This document shows positions 6,308 to 12,075 of a DNA stretch of 13,037 nucleotides, one piece after another (position 1 is the first letter of the stretch; each line of letters opens with the position of its first letter). The notes under the pieces are model-generated. The model did not search any database, was not told where the DNA came from, and saw only the letters and a list, made by a program, of their open reading frames with translations. This stretch comes from Methylovulum sp. (GTDB taxonomy: Bacteria > Pseudomonadota > Gammaproteobacteria > Methylococcales > Methylomonadaceae). A program made the translations under genes and the position numbers. The DNA lies in NCBI GenBank assembly GCA_028713595.1, contig JAQTNZ010000026.1:1-13037 (forward strand), in the 5' to 3' direction.

Positions 6308-7456
6308 ATGTCGAAACCGTTCACGGTGATGTTCAGCGCGGGCGAGCCTTCCGGCGACCAACACGCCGCCCACCTGTTTTTGGAGCTGAAAAAACAACTG
6401 CCGGACATTCAGGCACTGGGTATGGGCGGGGTGAAAATGGCGGCGGCGGGGGTGGATATCCGTTATGACTCGGCGGCGATTGCGGTTATCGGGGTCGTGG
6501 AGGTGCTTAAACACTATGGCACCATCCGCAGGGCGTTGGCGCTAATGCAGCGGTTGGTCGCCGAAGAACGCCCCGATTTGCTGATCTGTGTCGATTATAA
6601 GGAATTTAATTATAAGCTGGCGCGGTTCGCCAAGCAGCAGGGTGTTAAGGTGTTGTTTTATGTCAGCCCGCAGGTGTGGGCGTGGCGGGCGGGGCGGGTC
6701 AGGCAATACGGTAAGGCCATCGACAGGATGGCGGTGATTTTCCCGTTTGAAACGGCTTATTACGAGGCGGAAAACGTGCCGGTGTCTTATGTCGGCCATC
6801 CGTCGGTCGATAAGGCCCAGCCGCAACGGCCTAAGGCCGATGACCTGTTGGCCTTTGGTTTGACCGCCGATAAGCCGATAGTCGGGCTGTTGCCAGGTAG
6901 CCGCGCCAATGAGATCAAGCGGCTGTTGCCGGTTATGCTGGCCGCCGCAGTGCAGTTGCGGCAACGCTTACCGGACGTGCAGTTTATCTTGCCGCAAGCC
7001 GATGCCATCCCCGATGCCTTGCTGGCGGATTATTTGCAATCCGTTCCCATTAAGGTGACGGTGATTAAGCAACAGCCTTATGATGTTATCCAATGCTGTG
7101 ACACGGTAATGACTGCGTCCGGCACGGCGACGCTGGAAATCGCCTTATTGGGCGTGCCGATGCTGATTTGCTATAAGCTCTCACCCCTCACCTATTGGCT
7201 AGGACGTTGGTTGGTGAAAACGCCGTTTATCGGCTTGCCGAACATTGTCGCGGGCAAGTCGGTGGTCAGGGAGTTTATCCAGCATGAGGCGAGCGCCGAT
7301 AATTTGGCGCAGGAAACTGGGCGGCTGTTGTCCGATAACGCTTATGCCGGACACATGCGCACCGAGTTGGCGGACGTAAAGGCCCGCTTAGGGCAGGGCG
7401 GCGCGTCAAAGGTGATGGCGGATTTGGTGGTGGCGATGCTGTCTGGACGCGCTTGA
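6308..7456 (+). CDS. lpxB: lipid-A-disaccharide synthase
   Basis: A 382-residue GT19 glycosyltransferase, the length of E. coli LpxB. It has SAGEPSGDQHAA (10-21) at the N terminus, CVDYKEFN (94-101) with D96 equivalent to the essential E. coli D98, YVSPQVWAWR (118-127), LPGSR (195-199) with R199 equivalent to R201, and SGTATLEIALLGVPMLICYK near 271-290. It joins UDP-2,3-diacylglucosamine to lipid X at the inner membrane, giving the lipid A disaccharide. The ATG follows the aminotransferase stop by 2 bases without its own strong ribosome binding site, so coupling is likely. The sequence DYKEFN differs from the DxPDFN of enteric enzymes. The last 51 bases overlap a gene on the other strand. Confidence 0.97.
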   Translation: MSKPFTVMFSAGEPSGDQHAAHLFLELKKQLPDIQALGMGGVKMAAAGVDIRYDSAAIAVIGVVEVLKHYGTIRRALALMQRLVAEERPDLLICVDYKEFNYKLARFAKQQGVKVLFYVSPQVWAWRAGRVRQYGKAIDRMAVIFPFETAYYEAENVPVSYVGHPSVDKAQPQRPKADDLLAFGLTADKPIVGLLPGSRANEIKRLLPVMLAAAVQLRQRLPDVQFILPQADAIPDALLADYLQSVPIKVTVIKQQPYDVIQCCDTVMTASGTATLEIALLGVPMLICYKLSPLTYWLGRWLVKTPFIGLPNIVAGKSVVREFIQHEASADNLAQETGRLLSDNAYAGHMRTELADVKARLGQGGASKVMADLVVAMLSGRA

Positions 7457-7888
7457 GGCGTGGGAGGTAAAGTGGTAGTGTTTGCCTAGGCAATGCTCCA
7501 GCCATTTTTGCAAAAAATAGTTCAGCCGCCATTTGTAGTTCATGATGTCGTGGCTTTTACGCGGGTCAGGGTAGACCCGCGCCACCCGCGCCCTGGCATG
7601 GTCGCTGAGCACTTCCGCCAGCCGTGCGTCCAGATAGACGCGGATAATCACCGCCGGGGCCATCAGTTCGCTGGCGTTGTGGTTGAAACAATGGCTAAGT
7701 TCGATGGTTTTGGTGTACGGCGTTTCTTCAAGCACTTCCAAGTACAGCGTCGATTGTGACGGCGCCAACCCTATCGCGGCTTCCTTGACGGTAGCCAAGT
7801 CGGGGATGAGCCGCAACAGTTTCTGAAAATTGCTTTCACACAGTTGCTCAAGGCAAAACGAGGTGTTGAGCGGGCGCAGCAAGCTCAT
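7406..7888 (-). CDS. DUF1249 family protein (YqiB-like)
   Basis: A 160-residue protein of the DUF1249 family, related to E. coli YqiB (140 residues). Recognisable are LCESNFQKLLRLIP (16-29), APAVIIRVYLDARLAEV (77-93), and NYKWRLNYFLQKWLEHCL (117-134), which matches the YqiB C-terminal helix. The family has no established function. The last 16 residues, SSASRQHRHHQIRHHL, are low in complexity and are encoded by the antisense of the lpxB 3' end, which suggests that an ancestral stop codon was lost. It starts 6 bases after the QueD-like stop on the same strand; no strong ribosome binding site is seen, so it is probably translated from a shared mRNA. Confidence 0.85.
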   Translation of the reverse strand: MSLLRPLNTSFCLEQLCESNFQKLLRLIPDLATVKEAAIGLAPSQSTLYLEVLEETPYTKTIELSHCFNHNASELMAPAVIIRVYLDARLAEVLSDHARARVARVYPDPRKSHDIMNYKWRLNYFLQKWLEHCLGKHYHFTSHASSASRQHRHHQIRHHL

Positions 7889-7894
7889 GGCGGC

Positions 7895-8299
7895 TTATGC
7901 TTCGCTGTAGCAGGCATAGGCGCTGGCGGTTTCCCACAGCGTCACTTGCGCGACATTAAAGCCCGCCTGTTTGATATGCTGATAGAGCATCTTACTCAAC
8001 ACTTCGGCGGTCGGGTGTTCGTCCAAGGCCATAAAACGCTCGTTTTGCGCCAGCAGCATCGGGATGATCGGATCGTCCTTATGCAGCAAAAAATTATGAT
8101 CCAGATGCTCGTCTATATAGCGCTCCACACAGTCGCGGATGTCGGCAAAATCACAGACCATGCCTTGCCCGTCTAGGTGTTCTTGCTGGAGGGTAATCCC
8201 GGCTTTGACGCTATGGCCGTGCAAATGGCGGCATTTTCCGGCGTGGTTCATCAAGCGGTGGCCGTAGCAAAAATAGACTTCTTTGGTGATGGTATACAT
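7895..8299 (-). CDS. 6-pyruvoyl/6-carboxy-tetrahydropterin synthase family (QueD-like)
   Basis: A 134-residue protein of the PTPS/QueD family. The zinc site is H14, H27 and H29 (GKCRHLHGHS), with C23 as the catalytic cysteine in the CxxxHGH motif. GMVCDFADIRD (46-56), LDHNFL (66-71; D67/H68 complete the catalytic set), EHPTAEVL (94-101) and LWETASAYACY (121-131), with E123 as the pterin anchor, are all present. The family converts dihydroneopterin triphosphate into 6-carboxy- or 6-pyruvoyl-tetrahydropterin. In bacteria the usual outcome is the queuosine precursor, but queC, queE and queF are not nearby, so a separate pterin role is possible. No strong ribosome binding site; it heads a two-gene unit with DUF1249. 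Confidence 0.9.
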   Translation of the reverse strand: MYTITKEVYFCYGHRLMNHAGKCRHLHGHSVKAGITLQQEHLDGQGMVCDFADIRDCVERYIDEHLDHNFLLHKDDPIIPMLLAQNERFMALDEHPTAEVLSKMLYQHIKQAGFNVAQVTLWETASAYACYSEA

Positions 8300-8425
8300 A
8301 TCGGGTCGGGTAAGCGGTCAAGATCAAGGCGGGCAGTTTACTATAAAATCTGCAAGAATAGGCGGCGATTTGCGGTGGTGATAGTTTTTTGTAAGCTTTT
8401 CAACTGTGATGGGCACTGGATAAGC

Positions 8426-8431
8426 TATAAT
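8426..8431 (+). promoter_or_regulatory. candidate -10 box upstream of the CYTH gene
   Basis: A consensus TATAAT lies in the 256-base gap between the divergent QueD-like and CYTH genes. I see no good -35 at the right distance (CAACTG would be 19 bases away), so support is partial. Transcription from here would give a leader of about 118 bases that contains the small reading frame at 8461. Confidence 0.3.
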
Positions 8432-8460
8432 TTTGCATTTTTCACCATTAACGGTATTTT

Positions 8461-8553
8461 ATGGATTTCCAAACTTTTAGCCCGTCACCTCTGGATGTTA
8501 AGGCCCGAAACAGGTATGGGTCGCCACTATGGCTTAATAGACGGGTGGATTAA
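8461..8553 (+). CDS. possible 30-residue leader ORF ahead of the CYTH gene
   Basis: An ATG frame starting MDFQTFSPSP and ending LNRRVD stops at TAA, 2 bases before the CYTH start codon and in another frame. The tight stop-start spacing would allow translational coupling. The ribosome binding site is weak (AACGG region) and I recognise no family, so this may be a chance frame. The rest of the gap back to 8300 holds nothing else I can support. Confidence 0.28.
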   Translation: MDFQTFSPSPLDVKARNRYGSPLWLNRRVD

Positions 8554-8555
8554 CA

Positions 8556-9035
8556 ATGGCGCTTGAAATTGAACATAAATTTTTGCTGGCTAATGACGGT
8601 TGGCGGGCGCATGTCCACCGTTCGGTGGTCTACCGCCAAGGTTATTTAAGCTCGGAGGCGAACACGTCAATCCGGGTCAGGATCAGTGACGAACACGCGT
8701 GGCTGAACATCAAAAGCGCGGTGATCGGCACGCATCGGCATGAGTATGAGTATGAGATTCCCCTAGCCGATGCCGATGAGATCATCAGCCAGTTGTGCAG
8801 AAAGCCGCTGATTGAAAAAACCCGCCATTTGGTGCTGGATAATGGCAACTTGTGGGAAATTGACGAGTTCACCGGTGCCAACCAAGGCTTGTTGGTCGCC
8901 GAGATTGAGCTGCCGGAAGTGGGCAGGGCCTTCCATAAGCCCGCTTGGCTGGGCGCGGAAGTGACCGCTGACTTGCGCTATTATAATAACAATCTGGTCG
9001 CCCACCCTTATTCGCAATGGCGTGATAGCGTTTAG
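8556..9035 (+). CDS. CYTH domain protein (triphosphate tunnel metalloenzyme)
   Basis: A 159-residue single-domain CYTH protein. It begins with the defining ExExK motif (E4, E6, K8) followed by RQGYLS (27-32), SIRVRIS (38-44), LNIKSA (50-55, K53), YEYEI (64-68), EKTRH (87-91), WEIDEF (100-105) and VAEIELP (114-120). The alternating charged residues line a beta-barrel tunnel that binds triphosphate and divalent metal. Size and layout resemble the Nitrosomonas europaea short-chain enzyme, which is a tripolyphosphatase, so inorganic triphosphatase is the best guess; class IV adenylate cyclase or thiamine-triphosphatase activity is less likely. A GGTGGA at 8544-8549 may serve as ribosome binding site. 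Confidence 0.9.
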   Translation: MALEIEHKFLLANDGWRAHVHRSVVYRQGYLSSEANTSIRVRISDEHAWLNIKSAVIGTHRHEYEYEIPLADADEIISQLCRKPLIEKTRHLVLDNGNLWEIDEFTGANQGLLVAEIELPEVGRAFHKPAWLGAEVTADLRYYNNNLVAHPYSQWRDSV

Positions 9036-9118
9036 ACTTTCTGGTCGTCAAAACGCGATTGACGGCGGGCGGTTAGGGTTGTACGCTGAAAAGATGGTAG
9101 GGTGTTATGGATGTAGCT

Positions 9119-9207
9119 CGTAGGTTGGGGTGAGCTTGCGAACCCCAACATTTCAACACACACAACTACCCTGTTGTGTTGGGGTTCGTACCTCACCCCA
9201 ACCTACG
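9119..9207. repeat. inverted repeat, CGTAGGTTGGGGTGAG type
   Basis: Arms 9119-9150 and 9177-9207 are complementary over 16 and 12 bases, separated by a small mismatch (CTTG versus GTA). Both carry CGTAGGTTGGGGTGAG...CGAACCCCAACA, a palindromic repeat type I know from many gammaproteobacterial genomes. The loop is 26 bases. It ends 7 bases before the ribosome binding site of the GIY-YIG gene, so the transcript could form a hairpin right at the start of translation. Confidence 0.75.
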
Positions 9208-9226
9208 GCCCTTAAGGGAAAACAAA

Positions 9227-9520
9227 ATGTTTTGGGTTTATATTCTTCGCTGCGCTGATGATAGCTACTACACAGGACATACAGACAATCTTGAGTTACG
9301 CATCGCCCAACATCATATAGGGGAGTGTGCGGGATATACCTTGACACGCCGCCCGCTGGAGCTGGTTTGGTCGCAGCCGTGTTCCACCCGAGCAGAAGCT
9401 TTATCAGCCGAGAGGCAAATCAAAGGTTGGAGCCGTAAAAAGAAAGAAGCTATGATGCGCGGTGATTGGGTGGAAGTGTCCCGTTTGGCTAAAAGTAAAT
9501 CTGTTCATCCGCTTGGCTAA
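9227..9520 (+). CDS. GIY-YIG nuclease family protein, short single-domain type
   Basis: A 97-residue GIY-YIG domain protein of the UPF0213/YhbQ-like class. VYILRCADDSYYTGHT (4-19) forms the first two strands with the two tyrosine-containing motifs, R25 in LELRIAQHH is the expected catalytic arginine, and E62 in ALSAERQIKGW is the expected metal-binding glutamate. Such proteins are small, probably DNA- or RNA-cleaving, of unclear biological role. I start it at 9227 because AAGGGA (9214-9219) lies 7 bases upstream; the frame stays open to 9176, but that part is encoded by the inverted repeat. No partner genes suggest a specific pathway. Confidence 0.88.
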   Translation: MFWVYILRCADDSYYTGHTDNLELRIAQHHIGECAGYTLTRRPLELVWSQPCSTRAEALSAERQIKGWSRKKKEAMMRGDWVEVSRLAKSKSVHPLG

Positions 9521-9591
9521 CTTGTTTAAGGCAGGTTGGTATTAAGGATGATCTCACGTTTTTCATGAAGTCCGCCCTGAATAGGGTCACT

Positions 9592-9697
9592 GATATTGAG
9601 TTAATGGTTTTATATTTCAATATGGTAGATGTGGACATCGGCTTAAGGACGTGGAAACTTAATCTTATCTTTTTGAACTAAAACCATACTACTTAAC
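9592..9697 (-). mobile_element. degenerate, reverse-oriented remnant of the MITE family
   Basis: TATTGAGTTAA (9594 on) and ACTTAATCTTATCTTTTTGA...CTAAAACCA...ACTTAA (9658-9697) resemble the reverse complement of the element's right and left inner blocks, with the central palindromes missing. It sits directly before copy C. The match is imperfect and judged by eye. Bases 9521-9591 before it show nothing else. Confidence 0.42.
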
Positions 9698-9923
9698 CCC
9701 AAGTGCCTCACTGCCATTAAGTTAACGATTTGTGGTTTTAATTTCAACAAGATAGGATTAACCGTTCGCCCTGAGCTTGTCGAAGGGTGGACGGTTAATC
9801 CGGTCATGGTTCGACAGGCTCACCACGAACGGATTAACTTACTACGACCTTAACTCAATAGCGTTTTCTATGTTATTGAATAAAATAGTATTCCTTAACT
9901 TAATGGCAGTGTCCCAAGTGCCT
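9698..9923. repeat. 11-bp direct repeats flanking MITE copy C (target site duplication)
   Basis: CCCAAGTGCCT occurs at 9698-9708, immediately before the left end, and again at 9913-9923, one base after the right end of copy C. An exact 11-bp flanking repeat is what transposition with an 11-bp staggered cut leaves. IS4-group elements are known for duplications of about this length. Confidence 0.75.
9709..9911 (+). mobile_element. MITE copy C, intact, with target duplication
   Basis: A 203-bp element with intact ends CACTGCCATTAAGTTAACGA and TCCTTAACTTAATGGCAGTG (read TTCCTTAAC... at the right). The interior is the short form: CCCTGAGCTTGTCGAAGGG, GACGGTTAATCCGGTCATGG, CGACAGGCTCACCACGAACG, then CTCAATAGCGTTTTCTATG. 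No protein is encoded. With the 11-bp flanking duplication this is the best evidence that the family moved by transposition, presumably by a transposase supplied in trans. Confidence 0.85.
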
Positions 9924-9967
9924 GCAAACACGCTTTGCCATTAATTTAGTTAAGTCGGAGGTGTCAG

Positions 9968-10681
9968 ATGAACAGTATCGTCCCTATGCGTAGGGTCAAA
10001 CAAACCTTATGGGCATTGGTTTTGTTGGCGGTTAGCCAAGTCCATGCCGACCCGCTCGGTGATGCGCTGAACGGGCTGGAAGCGGATTGGGCAAAAATTT
10101 ATTACGCGGTACCGGAATCCCAACAAGGCCCGGCCTACGCGCAATTGCTGGCTAGGGCCGTTAAAGTGTGCCAGCAATACCCTAAAGCCGCCGGGGCTTT
10201 GTTTTGGCAAGCGGTCATCAAGGCCAGCTATGCCGACCATCAAGACCCGATCTCGGCCTTAAGCGCCGTCAATGAGGTGCGTGATTTGTTAAACAAAGTG
10301 CTGGCGATGGACCCCAACACCATGGGCGGTTCGGCTTATGTGGTGTTAGGGACGCTGTACCATCTGGTGCCGGGTTGGCCGATTGCCTTTGGTGATGACG
10401 ACAAGGCCGAACAGATGTTCCAGACGGCGTTAAAGATTAGCCCGAACGGCATCGACAGCAATTTTTATTATGCGCAATTTTTGCTGGATAAGGGCGACAA
10501 GGCACAGGCGCTCAAGTATTTTGCCCGCGCCAGTGCCGCCCCGGTCAGGCCTGAACAGGTGTTTGCCGACACCCAGCTTGAGGAGGAAGCCAAATTGGCG
10601 TTAAAAAACTCCGACGGCGAAGCGCTCAGCCGTAAAAAGGACTTGCTGTCCAACTTAAATGCCGCCGCCGATACTAAATAA
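9968..10681 (+). CDS. exported TPR/TAtT-like periplasmic protein
   Basis: A 237-residue protein with a clear Sec signal peptide: basic RRVK at 8-11, a hydrophobic stretch 12-23 and a cleavage site after VHA27. No lipobox cysteine. The mature part is helical and TPR-like: KAAGALFWQAVIKASYA (72-88), LNKVLAMDPNTMGGSAYVVLGTLYHLVPGWPIAFGD (about 107-143) and KAEQMFQTALKISPNGIDSNFYYAQFLLDKGDKAQALKYF (about 146-185). The GxxYxxxPG..FGD.EKA pattern resembles the TAtT family, T-components associated with some TRAP transporters, but no transporter genes are nearby. GGAGGT (9957-9962) 5 bases upstream fixes the first ATG as start. MITE copy C ends 56 bases upstream, so the promoter region was recently rearranged. 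Confidence 0.78.
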   Translation: MNSIVPMRRVKQTLWALVLLAVSQVHADPLGDALNGLEADWAKIYYAVPESQQGPAYAQLLARAVKVCQQYPKAAGALFWQAVIKASYADHQDPISALSAVNEVRDLLNKVLAMDPNTMGGSAYVVLGTLYHLVPGWPIAFGDDDKAEQMFQTALKISPNGIDSNFYYAQFLLDKGDKAQALKYFARASAAPVRPEQVFADTQLEEEAKLALKNSDGEALSRKKDLLSNLNAAADTK

Positions 10682-10747
10682 ACCGCGAAAGCGGGCTAGT
10701 TTGGCGGTTGGCGTTAACTCGGTGTTCTATGGGCGCGGGGTTTCTGC

Positions 10748-10753
10748 TAAAAT
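10748..10753 (+). promoter_or_regulatory. weak candidate -10 for the first ferredoxin gene
   Basis: TAAAAT lies about 35 bases before the ATG, with TTCTAT 17 bases further upstream as a poor -35. The second ferredoxin copy has none of this upstream sequence. Confidence 0.25.
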
Positions 10754-10788
10754 AGCTGTTTTTATTAAAATCTATTCTGGTAGCCACT

Positions 10789-11112
10789 ATGACTTTTGTA
10801 GTCACTGAAAATTGTATCAAATGTAAATTTACCGACTGTGTTGATGTCTGCCCGGTCGATTGTTTCCACGCCGGCCCTAATTTTTTGGTCATTGACCCGG
10901 ACGAGTGCATAGACTGTACCTTGTGCGAGCCTGAATGCCCAGCCAACGCCATTTTTGCCGAAGATGAAGTGCCGGAAGGCCAAGAGCAGTTCATTGCCTT
11001 AAATGCCGAGTTGTCCAAAATTTGGCCCAGCATCACCGAAGTGCAACCCGCCTCGGCGGATGCCGATGAGTGGAACGGCAAAGCAGGCAAATTGGAGTTG
11101 CTGGAACGGTAA
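10789..11112 (+). CDS. fdxA: 7Fe-8S ferredoxin, Azotobacter FdI type (copy 1)
   Basis: A 107-residue ferredoxin closely matching Azotobacter vinelandii FdI (106 residues without Met). Nine cysteines at 9, 12, 17, 21, 25, 40, 43, 46 and 50 correspond one-to-one to FdI: C9, C17 and C50 should bind the 3Fe-4S cluster, and C21, C40, C43 and C46 the 4Fe-4S cluster, with C12 and C25 free. D16 matches the FdI aspartate next to the 3Fe cluster. The C-terminal FdI-type extension ends in KLELLER. It is a cytoplasmic low-potential electron carrier of unassigned partner. No strong ribosome binding site; GGTAGCCACT precedes the ATG. A second, 8-residue-different copy lies 432 bases downstream. Confidence 0.95.
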   Translation: MTFVVTENCIKCKFTDCVDVCPVDCFHAGPNFLVIDPDECIDCTLCEPECPANAIFAEDEVPEGQEQFIALNAELSKIWPSITEVQPASADADEWNGKAGKLELLER

Positions 11113-11209
11113 GCGGGACTGAGTTAACTTTAAGCGGCTGGCGATAAGCGCCCCGATGCCCGCAAGGTACACTCGTTCCCACGTGGCACGTACCCTCTGG
11201 GGCATAAAT

Positions 11210-11413
11210 CACTGCCATTAAGTTAAGGATTTGTGCCTATAATTTCAACAAGATAGGGTTAACCGTTCGCCCTGAGCTGGTCGAAGGGTGGACGGTTAAT
11301 CCGGTCATGGTTCGACAAGCTCACCACGAACGGATTAACTTACTACGACCTTAACTCAATAGCGTTTTCTATGTTATTGAATAAAAATAACATTCCTTAA
11401 CTTAATGGCAGTG
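11210..11413 (+). mobile_element. MITE copy D, intact ends
   Basis: A 204-bp element with ends CACTGCCATTAAGTTAAGGA and TTCCTTAACTTAATGGCAGT(G). It is the short form, nearly the same as copy C throughout (CCCTGAGCTGGTCGAAGGG, then TGGTTCGACAAGCTCACC, then CTCAATAGCGTTTTCTATG). I see no direct duplication at its borders. It lies between the two ferredoxin genes. Bases 11113-11165 before it repeat the sequence that follows the second ferredoxin gene; 11166-11209 hold nothing recognised. Confidence 0.85.
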
Positions 11414-11432
11414 AGGGTTAGGGGTGGTAAAA

Positions 11433-11520
11433 ATACTGTAGGGTGCGAGACGGTAGTATTGCGCCGCCTGTCGGATTTTAGTCATCCGGCACATTACTAC
11501 CGTCTCGCACCCTACAGTAT
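11433..11520. repeat. perfect 26-bp inverted repeat upstream of ferredoxin copy 2
   Basis: The arm ATACTGTAGGGTGCGAGACG... (11433-11458) is exactly reverse-complemented at 11495-11520, with a 36-base loop. It ends 24 bases before the ATG of the second ferredoxin gene and starts 19 bases after MITE copy D. It occupies the place where the first copy has its own promoter-like sequence. A run of T does not follow, so it is not an ordinary intrinsic terminator; GTAGGGTGCG-type palindromes are also seen as dispersed repeats. Confidence 0.85.
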
Positions 11521-11544
11521 GTGTTTTACGGATTGGTAACCACT

Positions 11545-11868
11545 ATGGCTTTTGTAGTCACTGAAAATTGTATCAAATGTAAATTTACTGACTGTGCGAG
11601 TGTCTGCCCGGTCGATTGTTTCCATGCGGGCCCTAATTTCTTGGTCATTGACCCGGACGAGTGTATCTGCTGTAGCCTGTGCGAGCCTGAATGCCCTGCC
11701 AACGCCATTTTTGCCGAAGATGAAGTGCCGGAAGGCCAAGAACAGTTCATTACTTTAAATGCCGAGTTGTCAAAAATTTGGCCGAGGATCACCGAAGTGC
11801 AACCCGCCTCTGCGGATGCCGATGAGTGGAACGGCAAAGCAGGCAAATTGGCTTTGCTGGAACGGTAA
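11545..11868 (+). CDS. fdxA: 7Fe-8S ferredoxin, duplicated copy with extra cysteine (copy 2)
   Basis: A 107-residue paralogue differing from copy 1 at eight positions: T2A, V18A, D19S, D42C, T44S, A70T, S81R and E103A. All nine FdI-type cysteines and D16 are kept. The notable change is D42C, which turns the 4Fe-4S motif CIDCTLC into CICCSLC and puts a tenth cysteine next to ligand C43. The codon change is GAC to TGC, two bases, and V18-D19 to A-S also needs several changes, so this is not simple noise. I start it at 11545 because the homology with copy 1, including GGTAACCACT before the ATG, begins there; the frame extends to 11521 through repeat sequence. Similarity continues about 50 bases past the stop, marking the duplicated unit. 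Confidence 0.94.
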   Translation: MAFVVTENCIKCKFTDCASVCPVDCFHAGPNFLVIDPDECICCSLCEPECPANAIFAEDEVPEGQEQFITLNAELSKIWPRITEVQPASADADEWNGKAGKLALLER

Positions 11869-11936
11869 GCGGGTCTCTGGCCTTAAGCGTCTGCGGCTGG
11901 CGATAAGCGTCCCGATGCCCCACAGGCTTAGTCGAT

Positions 11937-12070
11937 GTAGGTCGGGCAAAGCAGTTCTGCCCGACACTTACCGCCACTATAAGGAAAGCTTAGGGTTTAT
12001 GGGGGAGGGCGGTTCGGTGCTTACTATTTCAACGTGCGGAATGTCGGGCAGAACCGCTTGCAGGGCCTAC
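11937..12070. repeat. inverted repeat, GTAGGTCGGGCA type
   Basis: Arms 11937-11966 (GTAGGTCGGGCAAAGCAGTT...) and 12042-12070 are complementary with a few mismatches; the outer GTAGG and inner GGTTCTGCCCGACA parts match best. The 75-base interior (11967-12041) has no recognised gene. A frame running through it from 11759 is a shadow of the ferredoxin gene extended through repeats. This unit and MITE copy E together fill the gap between ferredoxin copy 2 and the membrane protein gene. Confidence 0.65.
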
Positions 12071-12075
12071 GCCTA

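Noticed and set aside
8177..8566. A 129-residue plus-strand frame
   Set aside because: Its first third is antisense to the QueD-like gene and the rest crosses the intergenic gap into the CYTH start; no family resemblance.
871..12070. A CRISPR array or phage att sites formed by the many repeats
   Set aside because: Repeats are inverted pairs or elements with conserved interiors, without regularly spaced unique spacers, cas genes or integrase.
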